Part shown: in pieces, positions 9,441-16,922 of the stretch
Layout: each line of letters starts with the position of its first letter
Position numbering within the stretch: position 1 is the first letter of the stretch
DNA from: Pseudomonas abietaniphila
GTDB taxonomy: Bacteria > Pseudomonadota > Gammaproteobacteria > Pseudomonadales > Pseudomonadaceae
Assembly: GCF_900100795.1 (NCBI RefSeq)
Contig: NZ_FNCO01000019.1
Span: 62,001 to 126,000 of the forward strand
Reading direction: 5' to 3'
DNA length: 64,000 bases
Translations under genes and position numbers: made by a program
Notes under the pieces: generated by a model
The model's database searches: none
What the model saw: the letters and a program-made list of their open reading frames with translations, nothing else
Told to the model about the DNA's origin: nothing

Positions 9441-10178
9441 ATGAGTCAGGGTAAAGTTGCACTGGTCACCGGTGCGAGCCGTGGCATTGGTCGGGCGATC
9501 GCCCTGGAACTGGGGCGTAACGGCGCCATTGTGGTAGGTACTGCCACCACCGAGTCCGGCGCCGAAAAGATCACTGCTTACTTCAAGGAAAACAACGTCG
9601 AAGGCTTCGGTATCGCTCTCGATGTTGGCAGCGACGAGTCCGTCAGCGCTGTTCTGGCACAGATTCAGGAGCGCGTTGGCGCGCCGTTGATCCTGGTCAA
9701 TAACGCCGGTATCACCCGTGACAACCTGATGATGCGCATGAAAGATGACGAGTGGCATGACGTCATCAACACCAACCTGACCAGCCTGTATCGCCTGACC
9801 AAGGGCGTTTTGCGTGGCATGACCAAGGCGCGTTGGGGCCGCATCATCAGCATTGGCTCCGTAGTGGGTGCCATGGGCAACGCAGGTCAAGTAAACTACG
9901 CCGCCGCGAAAGCGGGACTGGAAGGTTTCAGTCGCGCGCTAGCCCGTGAAGTCGGCTCGCGAGCAGTGACTGTCAACTCGGTGACCCCAGGGTTTATCGA
10001 CACCGACATGACCCGCGAGCTGCCAGAGGCACAACGTGATTCCCTGACGAGCCAGATTCCTCTGGGGCGACTGGGGCAGGCAGAAGAGATCGCGCATGTG
10101 GTCGCTTTTCTTGCCTCGGAAGGTGCAGGCTACGTTACCGGGGCTACAATCCCCGTGAACGGCGGCATGTACATGTGA
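9441..10178 (+). CDS. fabG: 3-oxoacyl-ACP reductase
   Basis: NADPH-dependent reduction of beta-ketoacyl-ACP in fatty acid elongation. Short-chain dehydrogenase of 245 residues with the cofactor motif TGASRGIG (10-17), NNAG (87-90) and the catalytic Ser140, Tyr153 and Lys157 in the YAAAK motif. The start is ATG 9441 with AAGGAGA upstream; the frame is open further upstream only because of overlap with fabD sequence. Confidence 0.97.
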   Translation: MSQGKVALVTGASRGIGRAIALELGRNGAIVVGTATTESGAEKITAYFKENNVEGFGIALDVGSDESVSAVLAQIQERVGAPLILVNNAGITRDNLMMRMKDDEWHDVINTNLTSLYRLTKGVLRGMTKARWGRIISIGSVVGAMGNAGQVNYAAAKAGLEGFSRALAREVGSRAVTVNSVTPGFIDTDMTRELPEAQRDSLTSQIPLGRLGQAEEIAHVVAFLASEGAGYVTGATIPVNGGMYM

Positions 10179-10284
10179 CTCCCCGTATCGAAAAAATGTC
10201 ATACGGGCTGTCTAAAATCCGTTATAAAGCTGAAATCTATTAAGGGGTTGAGGGTCGATGGGCGTAGCGGGAATTGCGTTGAGC

Positions 10285-10312
10285 TTGAAATACGCAAAAC
10301 CTCTTCTATACA
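10285..10312 (+). promoter_or_regulatory. Probable sigma-70 promoter of acpP
   Basis: TTGAAA (10285-10290), 16 bases, TATACA (10307-10312), about 50 bases before the acpP start. A separate promoter fits the very high demand for ACP. Confidence 0.7.
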
Positions 10313-10364
10313 CTTACCCATCGGCCAGCTGCCCGAATTTGTCCACTAGGAGTTAACACACGGT

Positions 10365-10601
10365 ATGAGCACCATCGAAGATCGCGTCAAGAAAATCGTT
10401 GCCGAACAACTTGGCGTCAAGGCAGAAGAAGTCACCAACACCGCTTCTTTCGTTGAAGACCTGGGTGCCGACTCCCTTGACACCGTTGAGCTGGTGATGG
10501 CTCTGGAAGAGGAATTCGAGACCGAAATCCCTGACGAAGAAGCCGAGAAGATCACCACTGTTCAAGCTGCTATCGATTACGTTACTGCCCACCAGGCGTA
10601 A
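10365..10601 (+). CDS. acpP: Acyl carrier protein
   Basis: A 78-residue acidic carrier that holds growing acyl chains on a phosphopantetheine arm. The attachment site is Ser37 in GADSLDTVELVM, and the four-helix layout is normal. AGGAGTTA lies upstream of ATG 10365. It has its own candidate promoter and is followed by a strong terminator, so it is likely expressed above its neighbours. Confidence 0.98.
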   Translation: MSTIEDRVKKIVAEQLGVKAEEVTNTASFVEDLGADSLDTVELVMALEEEFETEIPDEEAEKITTVQAAIDYVTAHQA

Positions 10602-10630
10602 GATTTTGTAATCGTTGCTCGCTGTCCTGG

Positions 10631-10664
10631 AAAAACCGCACTGCCTCAGGCGTGCGGTTTTTTC
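10631..10664 (+). terminator. Terminator between acpP and fabF
   Basis: AAAACCGCAC-(10 bases)-GTGCGGTTTT followed by more T forms a ten-pair stem and U-run. It probably limits readthrough from acpP into fabF. Confidence 0.88.
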
Positions 10665-10708
10665 TTTAAACAGGGCAGCGTTTCGTCCATAGAAAAAAGG
10701 AGAGTCCT

Positions 10709-11953
10709 GTGTCGCGTAGACGCGTCGTGGTCACCGGTATGGGTATGCTGACGCCATTGGGCAACGATGTGCCCAGTACCTGGCAAGGCATTCTGGCTGG
10801 CCAGAGTGGCATTGGCCTTATCGAACACACGGACCTTTCGGCTTACACGACTCGCTTCGGCGGTTCGGTCAAAGGATTCAAGGTCGAAGATTATCTGTCG
10901 CCCAAAGAGGCTCGACGTCTCGATCTCTTCATTCAGTACGGCCTGGCCGCCAGCTTCCAGGCGGTGCGCAATGCCGGTATCGAAATCACTGACGCAAACC
11001 GTGAGCGCATCGGCGTTGCCATGGGTTCCGGGATCGGTGGTTTGACCAACATCGAAAATACCAGCCGTCTGCTGCACGAGCAGGGGCCGGGCAAGATCTC
11101 CCCGTTCTTCGTGCCGGGTTCGATCATCAACATGATTTCCGGCTTCCTGTCGATTCACTTGGGCGCACAGGGGCCGAACTACGCCATTGCCACCGCGTGT
11201 ACCACGAGTACGCACTGCATCGGCATGGCCGCGCGCAACATCGCCTATGACGAGGCGGATGTGATGATCGCAGGTGGCGCCGAGATGGCCGCCTGTGGTC
11301 TGGGAATGGGCGGCTTCGGCGCCTCCCGTGCACTGTCGACCCGAAACGACGAGCCTACCCGCGCCAGTCGTCCCTGGGACAAAGGCCGCGATGGTTTCGT
11401 ACTGTCCGACGGCGCGGGTGCACTGGTCCTTGAAGAACTGGAACATGCCAGAGCCCGTGGCGCCACGATCTACGCCGAGTTGATCGGTTTCGGCATGAGC
11501 GGCGACGCCTTCCACATGACGTCGCCGCCGGAAGATGGCGCGGGCGCGGCACGCTGCATCACCAATGCCTTGCGCGATGCGAAGGTCACGCCGGATCAGG
11601 TCCAGTACATCAACGCTCACGGTACATCGACGCCGGCGGGCGATCTGGCCGAGGTCAACGCGATCAAGTCGGTCTTTGGCGATCACGCCTATAAACTGGC
11701 GGTGAGCTCCACCAAGTCCATGACCGGTCACTTGCTGGGTGCGGCAGGGGCCATCGAAGCGATCTTCAGCGTACTGGCAATCAATGGCCAGGTGGCGCCA
11801 CCGACCATCAACCTTGATGAGCCGGGCGAAGGTTGTGATCTGGACTTCGTGCCTCATGAACCTCGCAACATGCCGATCGACGTTGTCGTGTCCAACTCCT
11901 TCGGGTTTGGCGGCACGAACGGCTCACTGGTGTTCCGCCGGTACGCCGAATGA
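10709..11953 (+). CDS. fabF: 3-oxoacyl-ACP synthase II
   Basis: Condensing enzyme that extends acyl-ACP by two carbons and sets the unsaturated fatty acid content at low temperature. 414 residues with Cys164 in TACTTSTH and the two active-site histidines in NAHGTSTP and SMTGHLLG. It starts with GTG 10709 behind AAGGAG. The stop overlaps the pabC start by 4 bases. Confidence 0.96.
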   Translation: MSRRRVVVTGMGMLTPLGNDVPSTWQGILAGQSGIGLIEHTDLSAYTTRFGGSVKGFKVEDYLSPKEARRLDLFIQYGLAASFQAVRNAGIEITDANRERIGVAMGSGIGGLTNIENTSRLLHEQGPGKISPFFVPGSIINMISGFLSIHLGAQGPNYAIATACTTSTHCIGMAARNIAYDEADVMIAGGAEMAACGLGMGGFGASRALSTRNDEPTRASRPWDKGRDGFVLSDGAGALVLEELEHARARGATIYAELIGFGMSGDAFHMTSPPEDGAGAARCITNALRDAKVTPDQVQYINAHGTSTPAGDLAEVNAIKSVFGDHAYKLAVSSTKSMTGHLLGAAGAIEAIFSVLAINGQVAPPTINLDEPGEGCDLDFVPHEPRNMPIDVVVSNSFGFGGTNGSLVFRRYAE

Positions 11954-12768
11954 CAGTGTGCTGGATCGATGGCGCGCCTGCCGACGCTCTGCCCGTAAAG
12001 GATCGAGGGTTGGCCTACGGCGATGGTCTGTTCGAGACCCTTCTGGTCAAGGCGGGCCAGCCATTGCTTTTCGAGCGTCACTTGCAGCGGCTCGCGCTGG
12101 GTGGACGACGCCTGGCGCTGAACCTCGATCTGGCGTTGATTGAGCGGGAATGCCGGACATTCGCGGTGCAGATGAGCGAAGGCGTGATGAAGTTGATCGT
12201 CACCCGTGGCGATGGCGTGCGCGGTTACGCGCCCGCCGTCGATGCCCAGCCGCGGCGGATCCTGCAAAGCAGCCCGCTGCCGCTCTACCCTCAGGAAAAT
12301 GCCGAACAGGGTGTACGCCTTTTTCCCTGCAAGACCCGTCTCGCTGAACAACCGCTGTTGGCAGGCCTCAAACACCTCAATCGTCTCGAGCAAGTCATCG
12401 CCCGCAGTGAGTGGAGCGACGCGGAACATGCCGAGGGCCTGATGCGCGACACCTCTGGCCGGGTCGTTGAAGGGGTCTACAGCAATCTGTTCATGGTCAA
12501 GGGCGGCGTATTGCTGACGCCGGACCTGACGCGCTGCGGGGTCGCGGGTGTGATGCGGGGCGAGTTGCTGACCCTGGCCGAGCAGGCAAACATGCCGGCC
12601 CGCGCACTTGACCTCCACGTGTCCGACCTGCAAAAGGCCGATGAAGTCTTCGTCTGTAACAGCATCTATGGCATCTGGCCTGTTCGTGCGTGCGAGCAAC
12701 TGAACTGGCCGGTTGGACCGGTCACCCGTAAACTGCAAAACCTCGTTCGCGGGCTTCTGGATATCTGA
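11950..12768 (+). CDS. pabC: Aminodeoxychorismate lyase
   Basis: PLP enzyme that releases pyruvate from aminodeoxychorismate to give 4-aminobenzoate for folate. Class IV aminotransferase fold, 272 residues; the PLP lysine is Lys141 in AGLKHLNR, and the conserved LKHLNRLEQV block fits PabC rather than branched-chain aminotransferase. ATGA overlap with fabF indicates translational coupling; mltG follows after 3 bases. Confidence 0.93.
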   Translation: MTVCWIDGAPADALPVKDRGLAYGDGLFETLLVKAGQPLLFERHLQRLALGGRRLALNLDLALIERECRTFAVQMSEGVMKLIVTRGDGVRGYAPAVDAQPRRILQSSPLPLYPQENAEQGVRLFPCKTRLAEQPLLAGLKHLNRLEQVIARSEWSDAEHAEGLMRDTSGRVVEGVYSNLFMVKGGVLLTPDLTRCGVAGVMRGELLTLAEQANMPARALDLHVSDLQKADEVFVCNSIYGIWPVRACEQLNWPVGPVTRKLQNLVRGLLDI

Positions 12769-12771
12769 TTC

Positions 12772-14004
12772 GTGATCCGAAAATTATTTGTCTTGCTGGA
12801 AACCGGTGTGATTCTGGCGGGGCTGTTACTGGGTCTTGCCTTTTGGCAGCAGAACACCGCGCTGCAACAACCCTTGAATTTGACTCAAGAGCAATTGCTC
12901 GATGTGCCGGCAGGCTCGTCACCGACGGGTGTGCTCAATCGTCTGGAAGCCGACGGCGTCATCAAGGATGCGTTCCTGTTGCGCCTTTACTGGCGTTTCA
13001 ATCTGTCTGGGCAGGCGCTGCACAGCGGTGAATACCGCATGGCGCCGGGCATGACGGCAAAGTCGTTGCTGACGCTGTGGGAAAAGGGCGAGGTCGTGCA
13101 GTACAGCCTGACGCTGGTCGAGGGCTGGACGTTCCGTCAGGTTCGCGCGGCACTCGGGAAACAGCCCAAGCTCGAACAGACCCTCAGCGACCTGAGCGAC
13201 AGTGAGGTAATGGCTAAGCTCGGCCATCCCGACGTCTTCCCCGAAGGTCGCTTCTTTCCGGACACCTATCGCTACGTTCGCGGCACGACCGATGCTGAAT
13301 TGCTCAAGCAGGCGTATAACCGGCTCGATACGGTGCTTCAGGAGGAATGGGAGAAACGAGCGGCGGATGTGCCTTATGTCGATCCGTATCAGGCGTTGAT
13401 CATGGCGTCATTGGTTGAGAAAGAGACGGGCGTACCGCAGGAGCGTGGGCAGATCGCCGGTGTTTTCGTGCGACGACTGCAGCAAGGCATGCTGTTGCAA
13501 ACCGATCCAACAGTCATTTACGGGCTCGGCGAACGCTACAACGGCAAGATTACCCGCGCGTTTCTGAAGGAAGCCACGCCTTACAACACCTATGTCATCT
13601 CCGGTCTGCCACCGACGCCCATCGCCATGGTCGGCCGCGAGGCCATTCATGCGGCCATGAACCCCGTGGCAGGCAGCAGTCTGTACTTTGTTGCACGAGG
13701 GGACGGCAGCCATGTGTTCTCCGACAATCTGGAGGCTCATAACGCGGCCGTGAAGGAGTTTCAGCTCAAGCGTCGGGCCGATTACCGCTCCAGCCCTGCG
13801 CCTGTCGTTCCCGCGCCGGGCGTCGATGCTGTGCCGACGGTCGAGCAGCCTGCGACCGACACGGCGCCCGCGCCTGAGTCGACAGATCCTCAGCCACAGC
13901 CGGCTGAGCAGAAGACGCCGAAGCCCGGGGCGACCGAGCAACCTGATGCGCCGACCGACTCAAGTGACAAGGTCGAGAAGAAGGGCGAGCAGAGCCCGCA
14001 ATGA
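12772..14004 (+). CDS. mltG: Endolytic murein transglycosylase MltG
   Basis: Cleaves nascent glycan strands and is thought to set their length. One N-terminal membrane anchor (about 8-25), a LysM-like segment and the YceG catalytic domain with Glu218 in LVEKETG, then the DPTVIYG motif. At 410 residues it is longer than the E. coli protein because of a C-terminal Pro/Ala/Thr/Glu-rich tail after about residue 340. GTG start at 12772. In Pseudomonas tmk normally follows, and does here only as a stub. Confidence 0.95.
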   Translation: MIRKLFVLLETGVILAGLLLGLAFWQQNTALQQPLNLTQEQLLDVPAGSSPTGVLNRLEADGVIKDAFLLRLYWRFNLSGQALHSGEYRMAPGMTAKSLLTLWEKGEVVQYSLTLVEGWTFRQVRAALGKQPKLEQTLSDLSDSEVMAKLGHPDVFPEGRFFPDTYRYVRGTTDAELLKQAYNRLDTVLQEEWEKRAADVPYVDPYQALIMASLVEKETGVPQERGQIAGVFVRRLQQGMLLQTDPTVIYGLGERYNGKITRAFLKEATPYNTYVISGLPPTPIAMVGREAIHAAMNPVAGSSLYFVARGDGSHVFSDNLEAHNAAVKEFQLKRRADYRSSPAPVVPAPGVDAVPTVEQPATDTAPAPESTDPQPQPAEQKTPKPGATEQPDAPTDSSDKVEKKGEQSPQ

Positions 14005-14023
14005 ATCTGATTAAGGACTGCCT

Positions 14024-14083
14024 GTGACCGGTTTGTTTATTACGCTGGAAGGTCCCGAAGGCGCGTTACATCTCTTAGCCTGA
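14024..14083 (+). pseudogene. tmk: Chromosomal thymidylate kinase, truncated by island insertion
   Basis: The native tmk start is intact: GTG 14024, reading MTGLFITLEGPEGA, which matches the N-terminus of Pseudomonas thymidylate kinase up to the first half of the Walker A motif (GxxGAGKS). After the GCG codon ending at 14065 the sequence departs; the frame runs five foreign codons and stops at 14081-14083. The GKST part of the P-loop and the whole remaining kinase are missing from the window, so the gene has been split by DNA inserted at 14065/14066. The promoter and ribosome binding site of the old gene remain and could drive transcription into the element. Confidence 0.92.
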
Positions 14084-14095
14084 TAATGTAAACCA
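14067..14095 (+). repeat. End repeat copy 1 (TACATCTC-N11-ATGTAAACCA)
   Basis: TACATCTC, 11 bases, ATGTAAACCA, starting one base inside the junction with tmk. The unit also holds inverted TTACAT (14066-14071) and ATGTAA (14086-14091) arms. It matches copy 2 at 14213-14241 with identical spacing. Likely a binding site for the element's recombinases; inference from position and symmetry. Confidence 0.75.
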
Positions 14096-14212
14096 AACCC
14101 AATATAATCTCTTGTGCTACCATGTCAACCTGTCATGGGGCGTGCTTGCGTTCGACCCGCAGTCGCCCAGATGGAGTGATCCTGAAATAAACCCTGCAGG
14201 TTTCTTGACGAA

Positions 14213-14241
14213 TACATCTCCCATGACCATGATGTAAACCA
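14213..14241 (+). repeat. End repeat copy 2 (TACATCTC-N11-ATGTAAACCA)
   Basis: Second copy of the unit, in direct orientation, with the same 11-base spacing but a different spacer sequence. It ends 28 bases before the replacement tmk start, so it could also be an operator for that gene. Confidence 0.75.
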
Positions 14242-14269
14242 CATTCAGGTTTCATTGGTGGTGAATCTC

Positions 14270-14905
14270 ATGGCAACAGGCCGCTTCATCGTTTGCGACG
14301 GTAACAACGGCGCAGGAAAGTCATCGGTCATCGCAGACTTGCGCGAGTGGCTGAGTGCGGCGGGTCATGAAGTCATGGTCACTCGTGAACCTGGTGGGAC
14401 ACCTATCGGCGAGAAGATCAGGGAAGTTGTGCTCAGCCCTGAAACCCCCGAGTTGTGCGATACCACTGAGTTGCTCCTGTTCGCCGCAGCAAGAGCTCAA
14501 CATCTCCAAGAGAAGATCATCCCAGCGATTGAGGCCGGGGTGATCGTCATCTGTGATCGTTTCACGCCTGCCACAATCGCTTTTCAGCACTATGGAAGGG
14601 GGTTGCCACTGGATCTGGTGCAAGCCATCAATGGCATTGCTCTCAATGGCTTTAAGCCCGACCTGAACATCATCCTTGACCTTGATCCTATTCTCGGCAT
14701 GCAGCGTGTAGCTTCCCGGGGAGGGAAGTTGGACAGGATGGAAATGCAAAAGACCGAATTCCTTTCCCGCGCACGCGAAGGATTTCTTCGTCAAGCAAAG
14801 GAAGATCCAGTTTCATTCACTATAGTGGACGCTTCCCGGAGCTTTGATTCAGTCGTCAAAGACGTCAGGTCTGCTGCCCAGGCCCTCCTCTCGCGCCTGG
14901 CCTGA
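14270..14905 (+). CDS. tmk: Thymidylate kinase, replacement copy carried by the island
   Basis: Phosphorylates dTMP to dTDP. 211 residues, full length for the family: P-loop GNNGAGKS (about 11-18), the REPGGTPIGEKIR substrate segment, the CDRF motif (about 93) and the LDLDP segment. It differs strongly from the native stub (MATGRFIVCDGNNGAGK against MTGLFITLEGPEGA), so it is not a duplication. Start at ATG 14270; an in-frame TTG at 14255 lacks support. Ten bases later the recombinase operon starts. Since tmk is essential and the native gene is split, this copy most likely supplies the cell. Confidence 0.9.
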   Translation: MATGRFIVCDGNNGAGKSSVIADLREWLSAAGHEVMVTREPGGTPIGEKIREVVLSPETPELCDTTELLLFAAARAQHLQEKIIPAIEAGVIVICDRFTPATIAFQHYGRGLPLDLVQAINGIALNGFKPDLNIILDLDPILGMQRVASRGGKLDRMEMQKTEFLSRAREGFLRQAKEDPVSFTIVDASRSFDSVVKDVRSAAQALLSRLA

Positions 14906-14915
14906 GGAAAACATC

Positions 14916-16919
14916 ATGCGATACCTCTCCATGTATCGCTCCGAAGAGTCAGCAACCTCCGCAGACTCAATAAAAATCAGTGCGACTTATTATACTGAGC
15001 ATCCACTTTTTAGCTTTTTGAATGCTCTGTGCTGCGCTTTGCACTACGTGTTTATCAGGTATGTCCCCGATCTTTCTTATTCAAAAGGATATGAACTGCG
15101 CACCGCGATTGTTGAGTTTCTGAAATTCAGGGAGCAGCACAATGCTCGGCTTCATCCTTCTCTTCATATAAATAAAATTGAAGATATTGGGGTGGAGGAA
15201 TTTCGGCTATTTATCGACTATCTCAGGCGCATTGGTAGAAGCCTTTATCCAGCCGTACGTCTTCGAGCAGCGCTGCAAAAAGTTGCGAAAAACAACGATG
15301 ACGGCCTGCCCCTGTTAACAATACCAGGCGTAGGAGCTAAGTCTGATAGTCCGAGAGAGCCTCTCGCCTTGTCGACTGATCAAGAGTTTTACTCGTTTAT
15401 GGATAAAGAAGTATCAAGGCTCATAGTAAAACTTCTTTTTCGGGGCAAGGTTAAGCGTGCAGCCCCGTATAGCTCCCAAGAGATTATCAACATCAGGGAC
15501 AAGTTGATGAGTTTGGAGGGTGAAGGATCGTCGGCATGGACAATTGATCCGGTTCGTGCCATGAGAACGCTCTTAGACGCGGGATATCCATTTGGCTGCA
15601 GTAGGCCAATATCTGATACGCTGAGAAACGGGTTGCTGCGAAAAAAATGGGTAAAGCGAATTACATCTCCCGAACACTTTGTGTTGAGCTGCTGCTTGCC
15701 CTATTCATATTCACAGCTGAGACGGCGCGCTCCAAATTGCATCAGTTACACTGATTTGATGGAGAAGTATTATCCAACATCAGAAGATCATGCTGCATTG
15801 GCCTGTTTCATTCAGCGCCTGTGTGGGTGGAATAAAGAATCTGTATTGAATTTAGATAAGGATAGATTCCTACATCCGCTCTCAGAAGTGGCTAATTCCA
15901 ACGTCGTCATGATTGTTTCAGAAAAAAGAAAATCACAGTCGAGCGCTAAGAGGCACGAGTCTCCTAAAACGGTTTGGGCGACGTCTACCAAAAAAGGCCC
16001 CCGTTCTGGGTACTATTTGATTCTGATGGCGAAACAATTGTCTGAACCTCTTCACGAGATTCTCCAGAGGAGTGATGGTGTACCTGGCGACGATGTAAGG
16101 AGGAGTTCACCCTTCCTGTGTCTCGCCGAGGACAGCTCAGGTTGGGCGTTAAGTGAGCCGGAGCCTAATATCCGCATCTACTCACTTAATACAACCACAT
16201 ATTGGAATGGCGGTGTGGCGGGTTTTTTAGAAAGAGCCCAGCTATATGAGAATGGCGAATTGATTAAAAGCGCTATTGATCTCGAGGGTCGCTTGCGTGT
16301 CACGTGGGAGTATAACGACGCCAGAAATTCAAAACACCCGCTATCGCTGATTGCGTTAAAGATGGGGCACAATGATATAGAGACGACCAGTACGCACTAT
16401 GACAGCTCTGGTAAGGCTATAAGCGATCGGAAAGAGCGTTTCCGAGAGATCCAGGAAGATGTCTTGGTGCGGTTTCGCGACGGAAAATTCCAAGGGACGA
16501 TTGCAAGCACGGGTCGACCCAGGCCGAGTGATCCCACCTTTCGAATCTTGACGATCATAGGGCACGAGAGAGCGTTGTGGGCATGTGTCGATTCCAGCAG
16601 TCCAGATTTCCCTGGCGCTGAGAAGCTCGAGTCTGGAGAGCGTTGTACAAAGGTAGACAAATGCTGGGGGTGCAAGCAGATCTATCTTCTGGGAGATTCC
16701 TTGCCTTTTCTCATGGAACGGTTGTCGACGCTTGAGCGCGCCGTTGAAGCAGACGACGCCCTTTATGATGAATGCCGGGATGAGATTAGTGTGCTGGAGT
16801 ATGTTCTGAGGAATTGGGGCGATGAAACGGCTACCACTGACGCGCTCACATACATGCGGAAATATGAAGCATTGTTGCCGTTCGATATGAAATCACTGAT
16901 TCCTTTTGTTGAGGACTAA
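14916..16919 (+). CDS. Large tyrosine recombinase 1 of the island module (GinA-like)
   Basis: 667-residue protein of the phage-integrase type in its C-terminal half: LIALKMGHNDIETTSTHYDS contains the Gly-His box and the likely nucleophile Tyr495. A cysteine cluster CTKVDKCWGCKQ (about residues 578-589) may bind zinc. The Arg/His boxes are weak, so catalysis by this subunit alone is uncertain. ATG 14916 follows GAGG; the frame is open upstream only through tmk overlap. Four bases or fewer separate it from the next gene. Low-GC codons contrast with the core. GInt-like assignment rests on the gene set, not on an alignment. Confidence 0.72.
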   Translation: MRYLSMYRSEESATSADSIKISATYYTEHPLFSFLNALCCALHYVFIRYVPDLSYSKGYELRTAIVEFLKFREQHNARLHPSLHINKIEDIGVEEFRLFIDYLRRIGRSLYPAVRLRAALQKVAKNNDDGLPLLTIPGVGAKSDSPREPLALSTDQEFYSFMDKEVSRLIVKLLFRGKVKRAAPYSSQEIINIRDKLMSLEGEGSSAWTIDPVRAMRTLLDAGYPFGCSRPISDTLRNGLLRKKWVKRITSPEHFVLSCCLPYSYSQLRRRAPNCISYTDLMEKYYPTSEDHAALACFIQRLCGWNKESVLNLDKDRFLHPLSEVANSNVVMIVSEKRKSQSSAKRHESPKTVWATSTKKGPRSGYYLILMAKQLSEPLHEILQRSDGVPGDDVRRSSPFLCLAEDSSGWALSEPEPNIRIYSLNTTTYWNGGVAGFLERAQLYENGELIKSAIDLEGRLRVTWEYNDARNSKHPLSLIALKMGHNDIETTSTHYDSSGKAISDRKERFREIQEDVLVRFRDGKFQGTIASTGRPRPSDPTFRILTIIGHERALWACVDSSSPDFPGAEKLESGERCTKVDKCWGCKQIYLLGDSLPFLMERLSTLERAVEADDALYDECRDEISVLEYVLRNWGDETATTDALTYMRKYEALLPFDMKSLIPFVED

Positions 16920-16922
16920 GTC

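Larger units (their letters stand above)
14066..14269. other. Left end of putative island (attL side), non-coding
   Basis: 204 bases between the tmk break and the replacement tmk. They hold two copies of a 29-base unit (listed separately) and small dyads such as CCATG-N9-CATGG near 14119-14137. No coding sequence. Position at the junction makes this the likely recombination and regulatory end of the element. Confidence 0.7.

Noticed and set aside
14844..14915. Longer start for recombinase 1 overlapping tmk
   Set aside because: The ATG at 14916 has a good ribosome site and the upstream segment reads through the replacement tmk in another frame.
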